Source: Pacificispira sp040217575 (GTDB lineage: Bacteria > Pseudomonadota > Alphaproteobacteria > UBA8366 > Aestuariispiraceae). Taken from it: DNA of 64,000 nt. Positions 35,614 through 44,520 of this stretch are shown one piece after another; within the stretch, counting starts at the first letter, position 1; each line of letters begins with the position of its first letter. A program made the position numbers and the translations under genes. Where the stretch lies: the NCBI GenBank assembly GCA_040217575.1, contig JAVJPW010000006.1, forward strand, positions 124,001 to 188,000. The letters run 5' to 3'. The notes beneath the pieces were generated by a model. It saw only the letters and a list, made by a program, of their open reading frames with translations. It did no database searches and was not told the origin of the DNA.

Positions 35614-35824
35614 GGGTGGCAACAGGGTAACTTCGCTGTCGGTTGGCAGCGATGTGGTGGGGCTTTACGCCAACACCGGTTCCGCACCATCCCTCCGCGA
35701 GCGCATTTTTATTTCGGGGTCCGAATACGGTTGGCCCTCCGCACGACAAAGTTACGAACATCACTTGTCGTTCGGTGAAGCGCTCTTGCGTAACTTCGAC
35801 AGATCGGACCCGAAGAGGTAAGAG
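35614..35824 (+). ncRNA. structured leader upstream of the DUF4167 gene (possible pseudoknot)
   Basis: 211 bases without a convincing gene. A perfect 7-bp stem ACGACAA (35743-35749) with TTGTCGT (35765-35771) encloses a loop whose AGTTACG (35750-35756) can pair with CGTAACT (35789-35795), giving an H-type pseudoknot. A second copy of GTAACTT at 35627-35633 could compete for the same loop. Then come AAGAGG and the TTG start. Pairings seen; function inferred. Confidence 0.4.
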
Positions 35825-36397
35825 TTGAACAATCCGAAACAGAACCGCGGTCGGCATCGCAACAACGGCCGCCGCAGCAATCCATCGCGGCAGAACTTCG
35901 ATTCCAACGGACCGGGGGTCCGCATCCGCGGCAACGCAACCCAGGTGTATGAAAAGTACATCCAGCTTGCGCGGGACGCCCAGGGTTCCGGCGACCGGGT
36001 CATGGCGGAAAACATGCTTCAGCATGCGGAACATTACTATCGCATCCTGAACGAAAACGCCCCGGATCGGAATCAGCGCCCGCAGTCACAGGATTCTCAG
36101 GATTCGCAGAATTCCGGCAACGGTGCGCAGCAGTCGGCGCGCGACGATCAGGCGGATGCGGATGTCGAAGATGTGACGCAGGACAACAGCGTCGCGTCCC
36201 CCGAAGGCGACAGCGCGGAAGCGGCGGAAAATACCGGTCGCGGCCGTGGCCGGCGGAACAGCCGCAGCAATGGCGGCGGAAGCAACGGCCGCAGCAACGG
36301 TCGTGGCCGCCGTTCGGAAAAGTCCGATGCGCCGGAAGAAGTCGCCGCCGCGCCGGAACAGTCCGAACTGCCGGATTTCCTGACCAGCGGCAGCTAG
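35825..36397 (+). CDS. DUF4167 domain protein, basic and low-complexity
   Basis: 190 residues, role unknown. Residues about 28-80 match the conserved alphaproteobacterial DUF4167 block (GNATQVYEKYIQLARDAQGS, then MAENMLQHAEHYYRIL). This is flanked by an N-terminal Asn/Arg-rich tail (KQNRGRHRNNGRRSN) and an acidic stretch followed by an Arg/Gly/Asn/Ser-rich tail (RGRGRRNSRSNGGGS), which looks RNA- or DNA-binding. TTG 35825 with AAGAGG upstream is the start. It usually follows prmC in alphaproteobacteria. Its 3' end overlaps the opposing methyltransferase by 4 bases. Confidence 0.85.
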   Translation: MNNPKQNRGRHRNNGRRSNPSRQNFDSNGPGVRIRGNATQVYEKYIQLARDAQGSGDRVMAENMLQHAEHYYRILNENAPDRNQRPQSQDSQDSQNSGNGAQQSARDDQADADVEDVTQDNSVASPEGDSAEAAENTGRGRGRRNSRSNGGGSNGRSNGRGRRSEKSDAPEEVAAAPEQSELPDFLTSGS

Positions 36398-36945
36398 TCC
36401 GAACGCGGACGAGTCGCGCAGATGCGCTGGCGGATGCCGGGCTTCGGTTCGGCGTCAAAGCCGTGTTCATAGGCGCGGACGGTCAGGTTGCCGGCGACCG
36501 CGGACAGTAATTCCCCTTCTTCCAGAAGATAGGCGTCCCTTGCGGGGTGGCCGTAGGCTTCGTTCCCCCTGGCGAATGTCTCATAGATCAGTGCGCCACC
36601 GGGCGCGACCGCCGCGATAATGTCGTCCAGGACCGGCCGGTGAAGGTAACAGGTCACGACGACCCCGCCGAACCTTTCCCCGGCGAGCGGGAACGGCGAC
36701 CCGTCTTCCAGGTCCGCTTCGACGATTCGTGCGCGGGGATCGTCTTCCAGGTCGGCCAATGCGGAAATGTTCCGGTCCAGAAAGACGCATCCGTGCCCAC
36801 GGTCCAGGAACAGCCGGCCATGCCGGCCGTTGCCGCAGGCCAGGTCCAGAACGTCCGTACCGCCCGGCACAAGATCCGCCCAGCGTTCGACCCACGGGCT
36901 GGGGGCCGCGAAACCGGCATGTTTTTCAACGAAGTGGGATGTCAT
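36394..36945 (-). CDS. class I SAM-dependent methyltransferase (TehB-like)
   Basis: 183 residues. SAM motif I VLDLACGNGRHGRLFLDRG, the acidic ribose-binding FLDRNISAL, and motif IV region VVVTCYLHRPVLDDIIAAV. FALIYETF-type strand LIYETFARGNEAYGH is typical of the TehB/methyltransferase-11 group linked to tellurite or small-molecule methylation. Substrate unknown. Convergent with DUF4167. Confidence 0.8.
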   Translation of the reverse strand: MTSHFVEKHAGFAAPSPWVERWADLVPGGTDVLDLACGNGRHGRLFLDRGHGCVFLDRNISALADLEDDPRARIVEADLEDGSPFPLAGERFGGVVVTCYLHRPVLDDIIAAVAPGGALIYETFARGNEAYGHPARDAYLLEEGELLSAVAGNLTVRAYEHGFDAEPKPGIRQRICATRPRSD

Positions 36946-37050
36946 CCAAAATTACCCGCTTTCCCGATTTGACTTGCCAATTCGATCACCCGACGCCAAA
37001 TCTTAGCAAGGACGTTCGTGCGAAACGTCGAAATAATTTGGTCGAAAGTT

Positions 37051-37470
37051 ATGATTTCGTTCAATCTTCGCTGCAAGAACGATCACGAGTTCGAAGGCTG
37101 GTTCAAGAATTCCGACGCCTTCGAAGCGCAGAATTCGTCACGCCAGATTGCCTGCCCCAGCTGTGGCAGCAAGAAGGTCGAACGCGCGTTAAGCGCGCCG
37201 AACGTATCGACTGCGCGCGGCCAGGACCTGCCGACGCCCGAGCAGGCGAAGAAACTGAGGACCGCGCTCAGGAACCTGCGTAAACAGGTCGAATCCACCC
37301 ACGAGGATGTGGGACGGAACTTCCCCGAAGAAGCCCGCAAAATCCACTATGGTGAGCGGGAACGGCGCGAAATCTACGGCGAGGCAACCGCGGATGAGGC
37401 ACGGGACTTGGTGGAGGAAGGCGTTCCCGTGGCGCCCCTGCCCTGGATCGAAGAAAAAGCCGACAACTAA
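37051..37470 (+). CDS. DUF1178 family protein
   Basis: 139 residues, function unknown, conserved in proteobacteria. N-terminal MISFNLRCKNDHEFEGWF, then a zinc-ribbon-like CPSCGSKKVERALSAPNV. With the earlier cysteine in RCKNDH this gives three cysteines and a histidine able to bind metal. C-terminal part contains GERERREIYGEATADEAR and ends in VPVAPLPW, the family signature. ATG 37051 is the family start; the frame is open to 37018. Confidence 0.88.
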   Translation: MISFNLRCKNDHEFEGWFKNSDAFEAQNSSRQIACPSCGSKKVERALSAPNVSTARGQDLPTPEQAKKLRTALRNLRKQVESTHEDVGRNFPEEARKIHYGERERREIYGEATADEARDLVEEGVPVAPLPWIEEKADN

Positions 37471-37546
37471 TTTCAATTAAACATCTGAAATTGAAAGAGA
37501 AACACGCAACGTTGCTATTTTTGCGATTGTGCGTTGCAAAAACTTC

Positions 37547-37565
37547 ATATATCGGATCGATATAT
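37547..37565. promoter_or_regulatory. perfect palindrome, likely operator of the PadR regulator
   Basis: ATATATCG (37547-37554) and CGATATAT (37558-37565) form a perfect 8+3+8 inverted repeat, about 70 bases before the padR start in an AT-rich promoter region. A second palindrome GCAACGTTGC lies at about 37506-37515. PadR proteins often control their own operon from such sites (family knowledge); the link here is inferred. Confidence 0.55.
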
Positions 37566-37636
37566 TTTGACTTGATATAGTCATCCCGCGTCGCTATTTG
37601 ACCGCCGAAACGTGCGTGCGGGAAGGCACCAGCCCC

Positions 37637-38212
37637 ATGGATATCAAAACAACGTGCCTTGGCGTCCTGATGCTTGGCGACGCCAGCGGCTATGAAATCC
37701 GGAAAGCCTTTGAAGAAGGGCCTTTCAGCTATTTCGCCGATGGGGGATTTGGTTCCATTTACCCTGCGCTGACCAAACTCAGCGAGGAAGGCCTGGTGAC
37801 CTGCACGGCACAATCCCAGGAAAAGCGCCCGGCGAAAAAGGTCTACAGCATCACCGATGCGGGCTGGAGCCATCTGGAACGCCAGATGCGCGCCCAGGTC
37901 CCGGGTGAGGACAAATACCGGTCCGATCTGATGTTCATCCTGTTTTTCGCGGACTGGCAGTCGCCGGAATGGGTCGAAAAGGTGATCGATGCCCGCATCG
38001 CCTTCTACCGGGAAAAACTGGCCCGCATGGCGTCCTGTGCCGAAGGCTGGGACGAAGGAATCAACGGCCGTCGTCTGGTCCATGGCTATGGCCGGACGAT
38101 GCATCAGGCGGCGCTGACTTATCTGGAAGAAAATAAGCAAGCCTTCATCGAAGTCGCCGGGCGGAACCGATCCGCCGCCGACGGGATCAACCGGCAGGAT
38201 GCCGCCGAATAA
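37637..38212 (+). CDS. PadR-family transcriptional regulator
   Basis: 191 residues. N-terminal winged helix (about 1-85: TCLGVLMLGDASGYEIRKAF, GSIYPALTKLSEEGLV, KKVYSITDAGWSHL) and a C-terminal helical dimerisation part. Lies 21 bases before a two-gene RND pump on the same strand and so is its probable repressor, released by a pump substrate. ATG 37637 is the family start. Confidence 0.9.
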   Translation: MDIKTTCLGVLMLGDASGYEIRKAFEEGPFSYFADGGFGSIYPALTKLSEEGLVTCTAQSQEKRPAKKVYSITDAGWSHLERQMRAQVPGEDKYRSDLMFILFFADWQSPEWVEKVIDARIAFYREKLARMASCAEGWDEGINGRRLVHGYGRTMHQAALTYLEENKQAFIEVAGRNRSAADGINRQDAAE

Positions 38213-38233
38213 GCATTGCCAAGGAAAACCACG

Positions 38234-39403
38234 ATGCGAATGCCTATTAAACCTTCTTTGTTGATCGCGTTTGCACTGGCTGCCGGCGCCGGGGCGTGGA
38301 TTTATTCCGGTCAGGGCGACGACGGCGCATCGTCGGGCGATGCGATGACCGAAGCGCCCGCCGCCGAAACGGCGCAGACGACCGGCGAGGAACGCGAACT
38401 GCCGATGGTCCGTGTCCGCGACAGCGTTGCCCAGGCCCATCAGGCGATCATGATCTTCACCGGCCGGACCGAAGCGGACCGGTCGGTAACCCTGCGTGCG
38501 GAAACGGCGGGACGTGTCGTCGAAATCGGGATCGAGGAAGGCCAGCGCATCGACGAGGATGCAGAGGTTGCGCGCATTGCCGCGAACGACCGCTATGCCC
38601 GGCTGAGCGAGGCGGACGCCCTGGTCCGTCAGCGCGAAATCGAATTTGAAGCGGCCAGCAGTCTGGCCGGGCGCGGGTATCAGACGGAATCCGCCCGGGC
38701 TGAAGCGGAAGCGAACCTGGAGGCGGCGCGGTCCGCACGGGAGACGATCCGTGTCGACGTCCGCCGCCTGACGGTATCCGCGCCATTCGCGGCAATTGTC
38801 GAATCGCGCCCTGTCGAAGTCGGCGACTATCTGAGCGTCGGCGACGAGATCGCGACCCTGGTCGACCTGGATCCCATGATTGTCGCAGTCCAGGTGTCGG
38901 AACGCGAAATCGCCCAGGTCACGGTCGGCGGTCTTGCGGAAATCGAAGCCATCAACGGTGTGCGCCACAACGGCATCGTCAGCCGGATCGCGTCGACCGC
39001 GGATCCGGTCACCCGCACCTTTGCGGTCGAGATCGAGGTTGATAATGCCGACGGCGCCTTGCTGGACGGCATGACCGCCCGCGTGCGCCTGCCGTCCAGG
39101 ACGGTATCCGCCCACCGGATTTCACCCGCGATCCTGACGCTGAACGATTCCGGTGAAATCGGCATTCGCGCGGTGGATGACGAAGACCGTGTCTATTTCC
39201 TGCCGGTCCAGATTGTCGAGGACAGCGCGGACATGATGTGGATCGCCGGCCTGCCGGAACGGGTCCGGATGATAACGGTCGGACAGGAGTTCGTCCGCGA
39301 AGGCGTTCTGGTGGAACCGGTGAACGAATCGCAGGCAATGCCGGAAGAGCAATCGCCGCGCGACGGGCTTCAGATCGGTGATGCGACGGGAGAACGTTCG
39401 TGA
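38234..39403 (+). CDS. RND efflux periplasmic adaptor (membrane fusion protein)
   Basis: 389 residues. N-terminal membrane anchor or signal (SLLIAFALAAGAGAWIYSG), no clear lipobox. The lipoyl half-motifs are visible as LRAETAGRVVEIGIEEGQRI and, after a short coiled coil (about 125-170), SAPFAAIVESRPVEVGDYL, then beta-barrel and proximal domains. It links the pump to an outer-membrane channel. ATG 38234 has AAGGAAA upstream. Overlaps the permease gene by GTGA. No outer-membrane factor gene is next to it. Confidence 0.9.
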   Translation: MRMPIKPSLLIAFALAAGAGAWIYSGQGDDGASSGDAMTEAPAAETAQTTGEERELPMVRVRDSVAQAHQAIMIFTGRTEADRSVTLRAETAGRVVEIGIEEGQRIDEDAEVARIAANDRYARLSEADALVRQREIEFEAASSLAGRGYQTESARAEAEANLEAARSARETIRVDVRRLTVSAPFAAIVESRPVEVGDYLSVGDEIATLVDLDPMIVAVQVSEREIAQVTVGGLAEIEAINGVRHNGIVSRIASTADPVTRTFAVEIEVDNADGALLDGMTARVRLPSRTVSAHRISPAILTLNDSGEIGIRAVDDEDRVYFLPVQIVEDSADMMWIAGLPERVRMITVGQEFVREGVLVEPVNESQAMPEEQSPRDGLQIGDATGERS

Positions 39404-42400
39404 CGCCGATTGATGCCGCACTGAACCGGTCACGGACCGTCCTGGGCCTGCTGGTTTTCATCCTGGTTGCGGGGGCGATCGCCTATGCGACGATCCCGAA
39501 AGAGTCCGACCCGGATATCAATATCCCGATCATTTACGTCTCCATGCATCATGACGGCATTTCGCCGGAAGACGCAGAAAGACTGCTTGTGCGCCCGATG
39601 GAGCAGGAACTGCAAAGCATCGAAGGCGTCAAGGAGATGCGGTCCACCGCGTATGAGGGCGGTGCGAACGTGCTGCTGGAGTTCGAAGCCGGGTTCGATG
39701 CGGATACGGCATTGGACGATGTGCGCGAACAGGTCGATCTGGTGCGCCCGGAGCTCCCTGACGACACCGACGAACCAACGGTGAACGAGGTGAATTTCAG
39801 CCTGTTTCCTGTGCTGATCGTGACCTTGTCGGGTGATGTGCCGGAACGCGCGCTTCTGCGGATCGCGCGGGACCTGCAGGACCGGATCGAAGGGCTTCCC
39901 ACGGTTCTGGAAGCCAACATCACCGGCGAACGGGAGGAAGCGGTCGAAGTTCTGTTCGACCCGGTTCTGGTTGAAAGCTATGCGCTGAACCCCGAAGAAC
40001 TCCTGGCCCGTCTTACGAATTCGAACCGCCTGGTTGCGGCGGGTGCGCTGGACACCGGAAGCGGTCGATTTTCGATCAAGGTCCCGGGGCTGTTCGAAAC
40101 GGCCGAAGACATCCTGAATCTGCCGCTGATCAACAACGGCGATGCGGTCGTGCGCGTGCGCGACCTGGCGGAAGTGCGGCGCACCTTCCGGGATCCGACC
40201 ACATTCGCCCGCGTGAACGGCCAGCCGGCCCTGGCGCTGGAAGTCGTCAAGCGAAGCGGCGAAAACATCATCGAGACGATTGAGGCGGTACAGGAAATCG
40301 TCACCGCCGAACAGCAGCATTGGCCGCCCGGAGTCGATGTCGGATTTTCGAACGACCAGTCCGAAGACATCCGCACGATGCTGACGGACCTCCAGAACAA
40401 CGTCATGTCCGCGATTCTTCTGGTCATGATCATCGTCGTGGCGGCATTGGGTCTGCGCGGCGGATTGCTGGTCGGTGTCGCCATTCCCGGGTCGTTCCTG
40501 GCCGGGGTACTGGTGCTTTATACAATGGGGCTTACGGTCAATGTCGTCGTCCTGTTCGCGCTGATCCTTGCGGTCGGCATGCTGGTGGACGGGGCGATCG
40601 TGGTAACGGAATATGCCGACCGGAAACTGACCGAAGGCGTATCCAAACAGGAAGCCTATGGTCTGGCCGCAAAACGCATGGCCTGGCCGATCATGGCGTC
40701 CACGGCGACGACGCTGGCGGCGTTTCTGCCGCTGTTGTTCTGGCCCGGAATTGTCGGCGAATTCATGAAGTTTCTGCCGATCACGCTGATCGCGACGCTG
40801 ACCGCGTCCTTGGCGATGGCGCTGATTTTCGTCCCCGTTCTGGGTGCCAATCTGGCCAGCGTCATCCGCCTGATTATCACCTTGGCTCTGGGCGTTGTCG
40901 GCGGCGGCATGGCCATGCAGATATTACCTGATGTCGGTGCACCGATTGCGGTTGCGGGCGGCCTTCTGGGGGTGGTTCTGGGGTTCTGGCTGGGCGGCGT
41001 CACCGGCCGGTTGCTGGAACGCCACGAGGGGTCGCAGGAAGCGGCGATGGCGCTGGCCGCACCGAAAAGACACGCCGGTGACGATGATGACGTCGACCCG
41101 ACCCTGGACCCGAAATCGGTCGGCGGTCTGACGGGTCTTTATGTCTGGATCCTGTCCAAGGCATTGAAGGCACCGGTGGTCGTTCTGGTGCTGGCCATCG
41201 GGTCGCTGGTCGGGACGGTCAGCGCGTATAACCAGATCGGACACGGGGTCGAATTTTTCCCTGAAATCGAACCGCAGGTCATGATCGTCAACGTCCATGC
41301 GCGCGGCAACATGTCGGTGGAAGAAAAGAACGAACTGGTCCGCGAGGTGGAAACCCAGGTCCTTGCGATCGGAAGCGAAACCGGTGAATTCAGTTCAGTC
41401 TATACATCAGCCGGGAATTTCGAAGTTCGCGACGACACTGCTGAAGATATTATCGGCCGCATCACCATCGAATTCGTAGACTGGGACCTGCGCCGTCCCG
41501 CGGCCGATATCAAGGCTGAAATTCGCGAACGCACCGCGGGCCTGGCCGGTATCCAGATCGAAGTCCGTCAGGAAGAACAGGGGCCGCCCGTCGGCAAACC
41601 CATCCATATTCAGTTAAGCGCCCGCAACCCGGCGTTACTGGACGGTGCGATCGGTCAGATCCGTGCGCATCTGGAAACCATGCCGGAACTGGTCGATATC
41701 GAAGATTCGCGGCCCATTCCCGGCATCCAGTGGGAATATGCGGTCGACCGTGCCCAGGCCAGTCGTTTCGGCGCGAACGTGACCGTATTGGGCAGTTTCA
41801 TCGAACTGGTCACCAACGGCCTTGCGATTTCCGAATACCGGCCTGACGACACCGACGATGAAGTCGATATCCTGGCCCGCTTTCCGGAAGAATACCGGTC
41901 GATCGACCAGTTGGACCGGCTTCGCATCGTGACCGACAGCGGGGTCATTCCGGCCGGAAACTTCGTGACCCGTACCGCGGAACAGAACACCGGCATTCTG
42001 CGCCGTGTGGACGGGCAGCGCATCGCCTTTGTCATGGCGGATGTCCAGGACGGGCTGTTGCCGGATGATTCCGTCCGCGCGCTTCGTGCCTGGATCGAAG
42101 AAAACCCTCCACCCGACGGCGTCAACGTGACCTTCAAGGGCGAGGATGAAGAACAGCAGGCGGCCCAGGCTTTCCTTATGAAGGCATTTGCCGTCGCGCT
42201 GTTCCTTATGGCGATCATTCTGGTCACGCAGTTCAACAGCTTCTTTTCCGCTTTCCTGATCCTGTTCGCGGTCATCATGTCGACCGTCGGTGTCCTGATC
42301 GGGTTGATGGTGATCGAACAGCCCTTCGGCATCGTCATGAGCGGGATCGGCGTTATCGCGCTGGCGGGTATCGTCGTGAACAACAACATCGTTCTGATCG

Positions 42401-42759
42401 ACACATTCGACCGGCTTAAGAAGTCTTCGGCGAATGTGACCGACGCGATCCTGCGTACGGGCGCACAACGCCTGCGGCCCGTCCTTTTGACGACGGTGAC
42501 GACGATCCTTGGGCTGTTGCCGATGGTGCTTCAGACGAATATCGATTTCGTAACGCGTGAAATTTCCCATGGCGCCCCGTCGACACAATGGTGGGTCCAG
42601 CTGGCGACGGCGATTGTCTTCGGCCTGGCGTTTGCGACTCTGCTTACGCTGCTGGTGACGCCGTGCTGGCTGAAGCTGCGGTCGGACATGGGGCGTCTTG
42701 GCGACTGGATCCGCCGTCGTACCAGCCGCGCGATTGCGGAACCCAGCGCGGCGGAATAG
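39400..42759 (+). CDS. RND-family efflux permease with two extra membrane segments
   Basis: Proton-driven inner-membrane pump, 1119 residues (AcrB types are about 1040). Typical N-terminal TM and porter domains, then the TM block with LILAVGMLVDGAIVVTEYAD; it has one Asp (Asp397) where AcrB has two. Residues about 488-540 add two hydrophobic stretches (IITLALGVVGGGMAM and AVAGGLLGVVLGFWLGGV) and a charged loop before TM7 (about 590), absent from standard pumps. The C-terminal half repeats porter and TM regions (ALAGIVVNNNIVLIDTFDRL). Substrate unknown; probably controlled by the adjacent PadR. Confidence 0.9.
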   Translation: MTPIDAALNRSRTVLGLLVFILVAGAIAYATIPKESDPDINIPIIYVSMHHDGISPEDAERLLVRPMEQELQSIEGVKEMRSTAYEGGANVLLEFEAGFDADTALDDVREQVDLVRPELPDDTDEPTVNEVNFSLFPVLIVTLSGDVPERALLRIARDLQDRIEGLPTVLEANITGEREEAVEVLFDPVLVESYALNPEELLARLTNSNRLVAAGALDTGSGRFSIKVPGLFETAEDILNLPLINNGDAVVRVRDLAEVRRTFRDPTTFARVNGQPALALEVVKRSGENIIETIEAVQEIVTAEQQHWPPGVDVGFSNDQSEDIRTMLTDLQNNVMSAILLVMIIVVAALGLRGGLLVGVAIPGSFLAGVLVLYTMGLTVNVVVLFALILAVGMLVDGAIVVTEYADRKLTEGVSKQEAYGLAAKRMAWPIMASTATTLAAFLPLLFWPGIVGEFMKFLPITLIATLTASLAMALIFVPVLGANLASVIRLIITLALGVVGGGMAMQILPDVGAPIAVAGGLLGVVLGFWLGGVTGRLLERHEGSQEAAMALAAPKRHAGDDDDVDPTLDPKSVGGLTGLYVWILSKALKAPVVVLVLAIGSLVGTVSAYNQIGHGVEFFPEIEPQVMIVNVHARGNMSVEEKNELVREVETQVLAIGSETGEFSSVYTSAGNFEVRDDTAEDIIGRITIEFVDWDLRRPAADIKAEIRERTAGLAGIQIEVRQEEQGPPVGKPIHIQLSARNPALLDGAIGQIRAHLETMPELVDIEDSRPIPGIQWEYAVDRAQASRFGANVTVLGSFIELVTNGLAISEYRPDDTDDEVDILARFPEEYRSIDQLDRLRIVTDSGVIPAGNFVTRTAEQNTGILRRVDGQRIAFVMADVQDGLLPDDSVRALRAWIEENPPPDGVNVTFKGEDEEQQAAQAFLMKAFAVALFLMAIILVTQFNSFFSAFLILFAVIMSTVGVLIGLMVIEQPFGIVMSGIGVIALAGIVVNNNIVLIDTFDRLKKSSANVTDAILRTGAQRLRPVLLTTVTTILGLLPMVLQTNIDFVTREISHGAPSTQWWVQLATAIVFGLAFATLLTLLVTPCWLKLRSDMGRLGDWIRRRTSRAIAEPSAAE

Positions 42760-42808
42760 GCTCCCTTCCTCGCACCGTTGAAACCGCGAAGAAGGGAAGT
42801 CCCGCACA

Positions 42809-43201
42809 ATGGATAAGGAACTGTTCGAGAAGGGCCTCGAAATCCGCAAGGCCGTCGTCGGCGAAGAATATGTCAACAAGTCGCTGGAAAACGCCAATTC
42901 CTTCAACATGGCGTTTCAGGAACTGGTGACCGGTTATTGCTGGGGCCATGTCTGGGGGCGTCCGGGGCTGGACCGGCACACGCGGTCGATGCTGAACGTC
43001 GCGATGCTGTGTGCGCTGAACCGCCCGCACGAGCTGAAAATCCATCTGCGGGGTGCCATCAACAATGGCGTGACACCGGACGAACTGAAGGAAATCCTGC
43101 TTCAGGTGTCGATCTATTGCGGCGTGCCCGCCGGCCTTGAAGGGTTCAAGATCGCAACAGAAGTCCTGAATGAAATGGGCGTCGAAGTTCCCAAGGAATA
43201 G
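42809..43201 (+). CDS. carboxymuconolactone decarboxylase family protein
   Basis: 130 residues, AhpD-like helical fold of the PcaC type. Core: GYCWGHVWGRPGLDRHTRSM, HELKIHLRGAINNGVTPDEL, EILLQVSIYCGVPAG. PcaC decarboxylates 4-carboxymuconolactone in protocatechuate breakdown, but no other pca genes are nearby, so that role is uncertain. Stand-alone paralogs are common. Ribosome binding site AGAAGGGAAG. Confidence 0.82.
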   Translation: MDKELFEKGLEIRKAVVGEEYVNKSLENANSFNMAFQELVTGYCWGHVWGRPGLDRHTRSMLNVAMLCALNRPHELKIHLRGAINNGVTPDELKEILLQVSIYCGVPAGLEGFKIATEVLNEMGVEVPKE

Positions 43202-43212
43202 GCCGTCCGCCC

Positions 43213-44097
43213 GTGTCATCCGGCGTCTTCAAGACAATACTCATCCTGCCGTCGGAAGACGCGGTCGATCCGTTCCAGGCGGCGGTCGAACCCTATAGCC
43301 TGGGAACCGCCGCCTTCGAATGGGAAGGCGGGCCGCGCTGGTCCCTTGAATTCTATACGGACGGGCCTCCGGACCGTGTCGCGCTTGCCGACCGGTTTGC
43401 TCTGGCCGCGCTGGAAGCCGGTATCGAAGAACCGGAACCGATTGTCGAACCGCTGCCGGAAATCGACTGGGTGACGGAAAACCAGAAGAGCTTCGATCCG
43501 ATCCGGGCGGGGCGGTTCTATGTTCATCAGCAGTTCCATACCCAGACGGTGCCGTCGGGATCGGTCGCGCTGACCGTCAATGCCGGGACCGCTTTCGGAA
43601 CCGGATCCCATGCGACGACCTGGGCCTGTCTGATGGAAATCGACACGCTGTGCCGGGGGCGCCGGAAGTTTCCACGCGCGCTGGACCTGGGGTGCGGGAC
43701 GGCCATTCTGGCGATGGCCCTGTGCAAGGCACATCTATCGGATAGTGTCGTCGGCAGCGACATCGACCCCGAAGCGGTGCGTGTCGCAAAACAAAACGGC
43801 CGGCTGAACGGGACGCTGCCGCCCCGTCTTTCGCTGCATACCGCGGCGGGCCTTCAACACCCGGCGATCCGCGGACATGCGCCTTATGACCTGATTGTCG
43901 CCAACATTCTGGCGCGTCCGCTGATGCATCTGTCGCGGGACGTGTCGCGGGCGCTGGCGCCCGGCGGGGTGCTGATCCTGTCCGGCCTGCTGGTCGAACA
44001 GGAATCCATGGTGCTGGGCGCCTATCGCATGCAGGGGCTGTCGCTTCTGCGCCGGCGGCGCCGGGACGGCTGGTCCGCGCTTACGCTAGCGCGCTAG
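43213..44097 (+). CDS. prmA: PrmA-like 50S ribosomal protein L11 methyltransferase
   Basis: 294 residues. PrmA trimethylates ribosomal protein L11 with SAM. N-terminal substrate-recognition domain (about 1-90), linker, then the catalytic domain with GTAFGTGSHATTWACLMEI, RALDLGCGTAILAMALCKA, GSDIDPEAVRVAKQNGRLN and the product-positioning NILARPLMHLS, all typical of PrmA. GTG 43213 is the start, 11 bases after the preceding gene. Symbol rests on motif recognition. Confidence 0.85.
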   Translation: MSSGVFKTILILPSEDAVDPFQAAVEPYSLGTAAFEWEGGPRWSLEFYTDGPPDRVALADRFALAALEAGIEEPEPIVEPLPEIDWVTENQKSFDPIRAGRFYVHQQFHTQTVPSGSVALTVNAGTAFGTGSHATTWACLMEIDTLCRGRRKFPRALDLGCGTAILAMALCKAHLSDSVVGSDIDPEAVRVAKQNGRLNGTLPPRLSLHTAAGLQHPAIRGHAPYDLIVANILARPLMHLSRDVSRALAPGGVLILSGLLVEQESMVLGAYRMQGLSLLRRRRRDGWSALTLAR

Positions 44098-44128
44098 CCG
44101 CCCGCAAGCCTAATTGCCGGTCGGCCGG

Positions 44129-44338
44129 TCAGCGGGCCGTCAGGTGGTGGTCCGAACCGACATAATCCGGCTTCAGATACTGACCCACCGCGGTTGCGGC
44201 GGTGGACGGTGCCCGGAATACGCGCGCGAAAAAGCCGCGCATCGCTGCGGCCTGAAGCCGCCGGCCTTCCGCCACATAGGCCCGAACTTCGTCATGGGAC
44301 GGCATGCGGATGTCCAGATTTGTGTCCTGATCGGTCAT
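44129..44338 (-). CDS. small conserved-looking protein, function unknown
   Basis: 69 residues. Central amphipathic stretch PSHDEVRAYVAEGRRLQAAA followed by MRGFFARVFRA, like the short helical RSP_7527/DUF1127-type alphaproteobacterial proteins; I cannot assign it firmly. ATG 44338 is preceded on the minus strand by AAGGAG (AAAAGGAGTTCTTCAA context). The open frame extends to 44434, but that part overlaps promoter-like sequence with a palindrome. Confidence 0.55.
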   Translation of the reverse strand: MTDQDTNLDIRMPSHDEVRAYVAEGRRLQAAAMRGFFARVFRAPSTAATAVGQYLKPDYVGSDHHLTAR

Positions 44339-44408
44339 TTGAAGAACTCCTTTTCCGGTGTTCGCGCCGGTTTCCAGGGGAAGGATCGGCCAGCGCTTAT
44401 ATTGCGTT

Positions 44409-44425
44409 GCAGCAAGGATTGCTGC
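44409..44425. promoter_or_regulatory. perfect 7+3+7 palindrome in the divergent promoter region
   Basis: GCAGCAA (44409-44415) and TTGCTGC (44419-44425) flank GGA, between the small minus-strand gene and the plus-strand LysR gene. A minus-strand -10-like TATAAG lies just downstream. It could be an operator for either gene; regulator unknown. Confidence 0.4.
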
Positions 44426-44520
44426 GATGCACAAAAAGATGATATGTGAACGGGAAAGGCGGTAGGGCCATTGCGCTCTAATGCCTTTATCGTTTCAGGA
44501 ACAAATCAACGGATAAAGTG

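Noticed and set aside
35558..35821. 87-residue open frame between prmC and DUF4167
   Set aside because: Overlaps the end of prmC, has no ribosome binding site and no family resemblance; the region looks like a structured leader.
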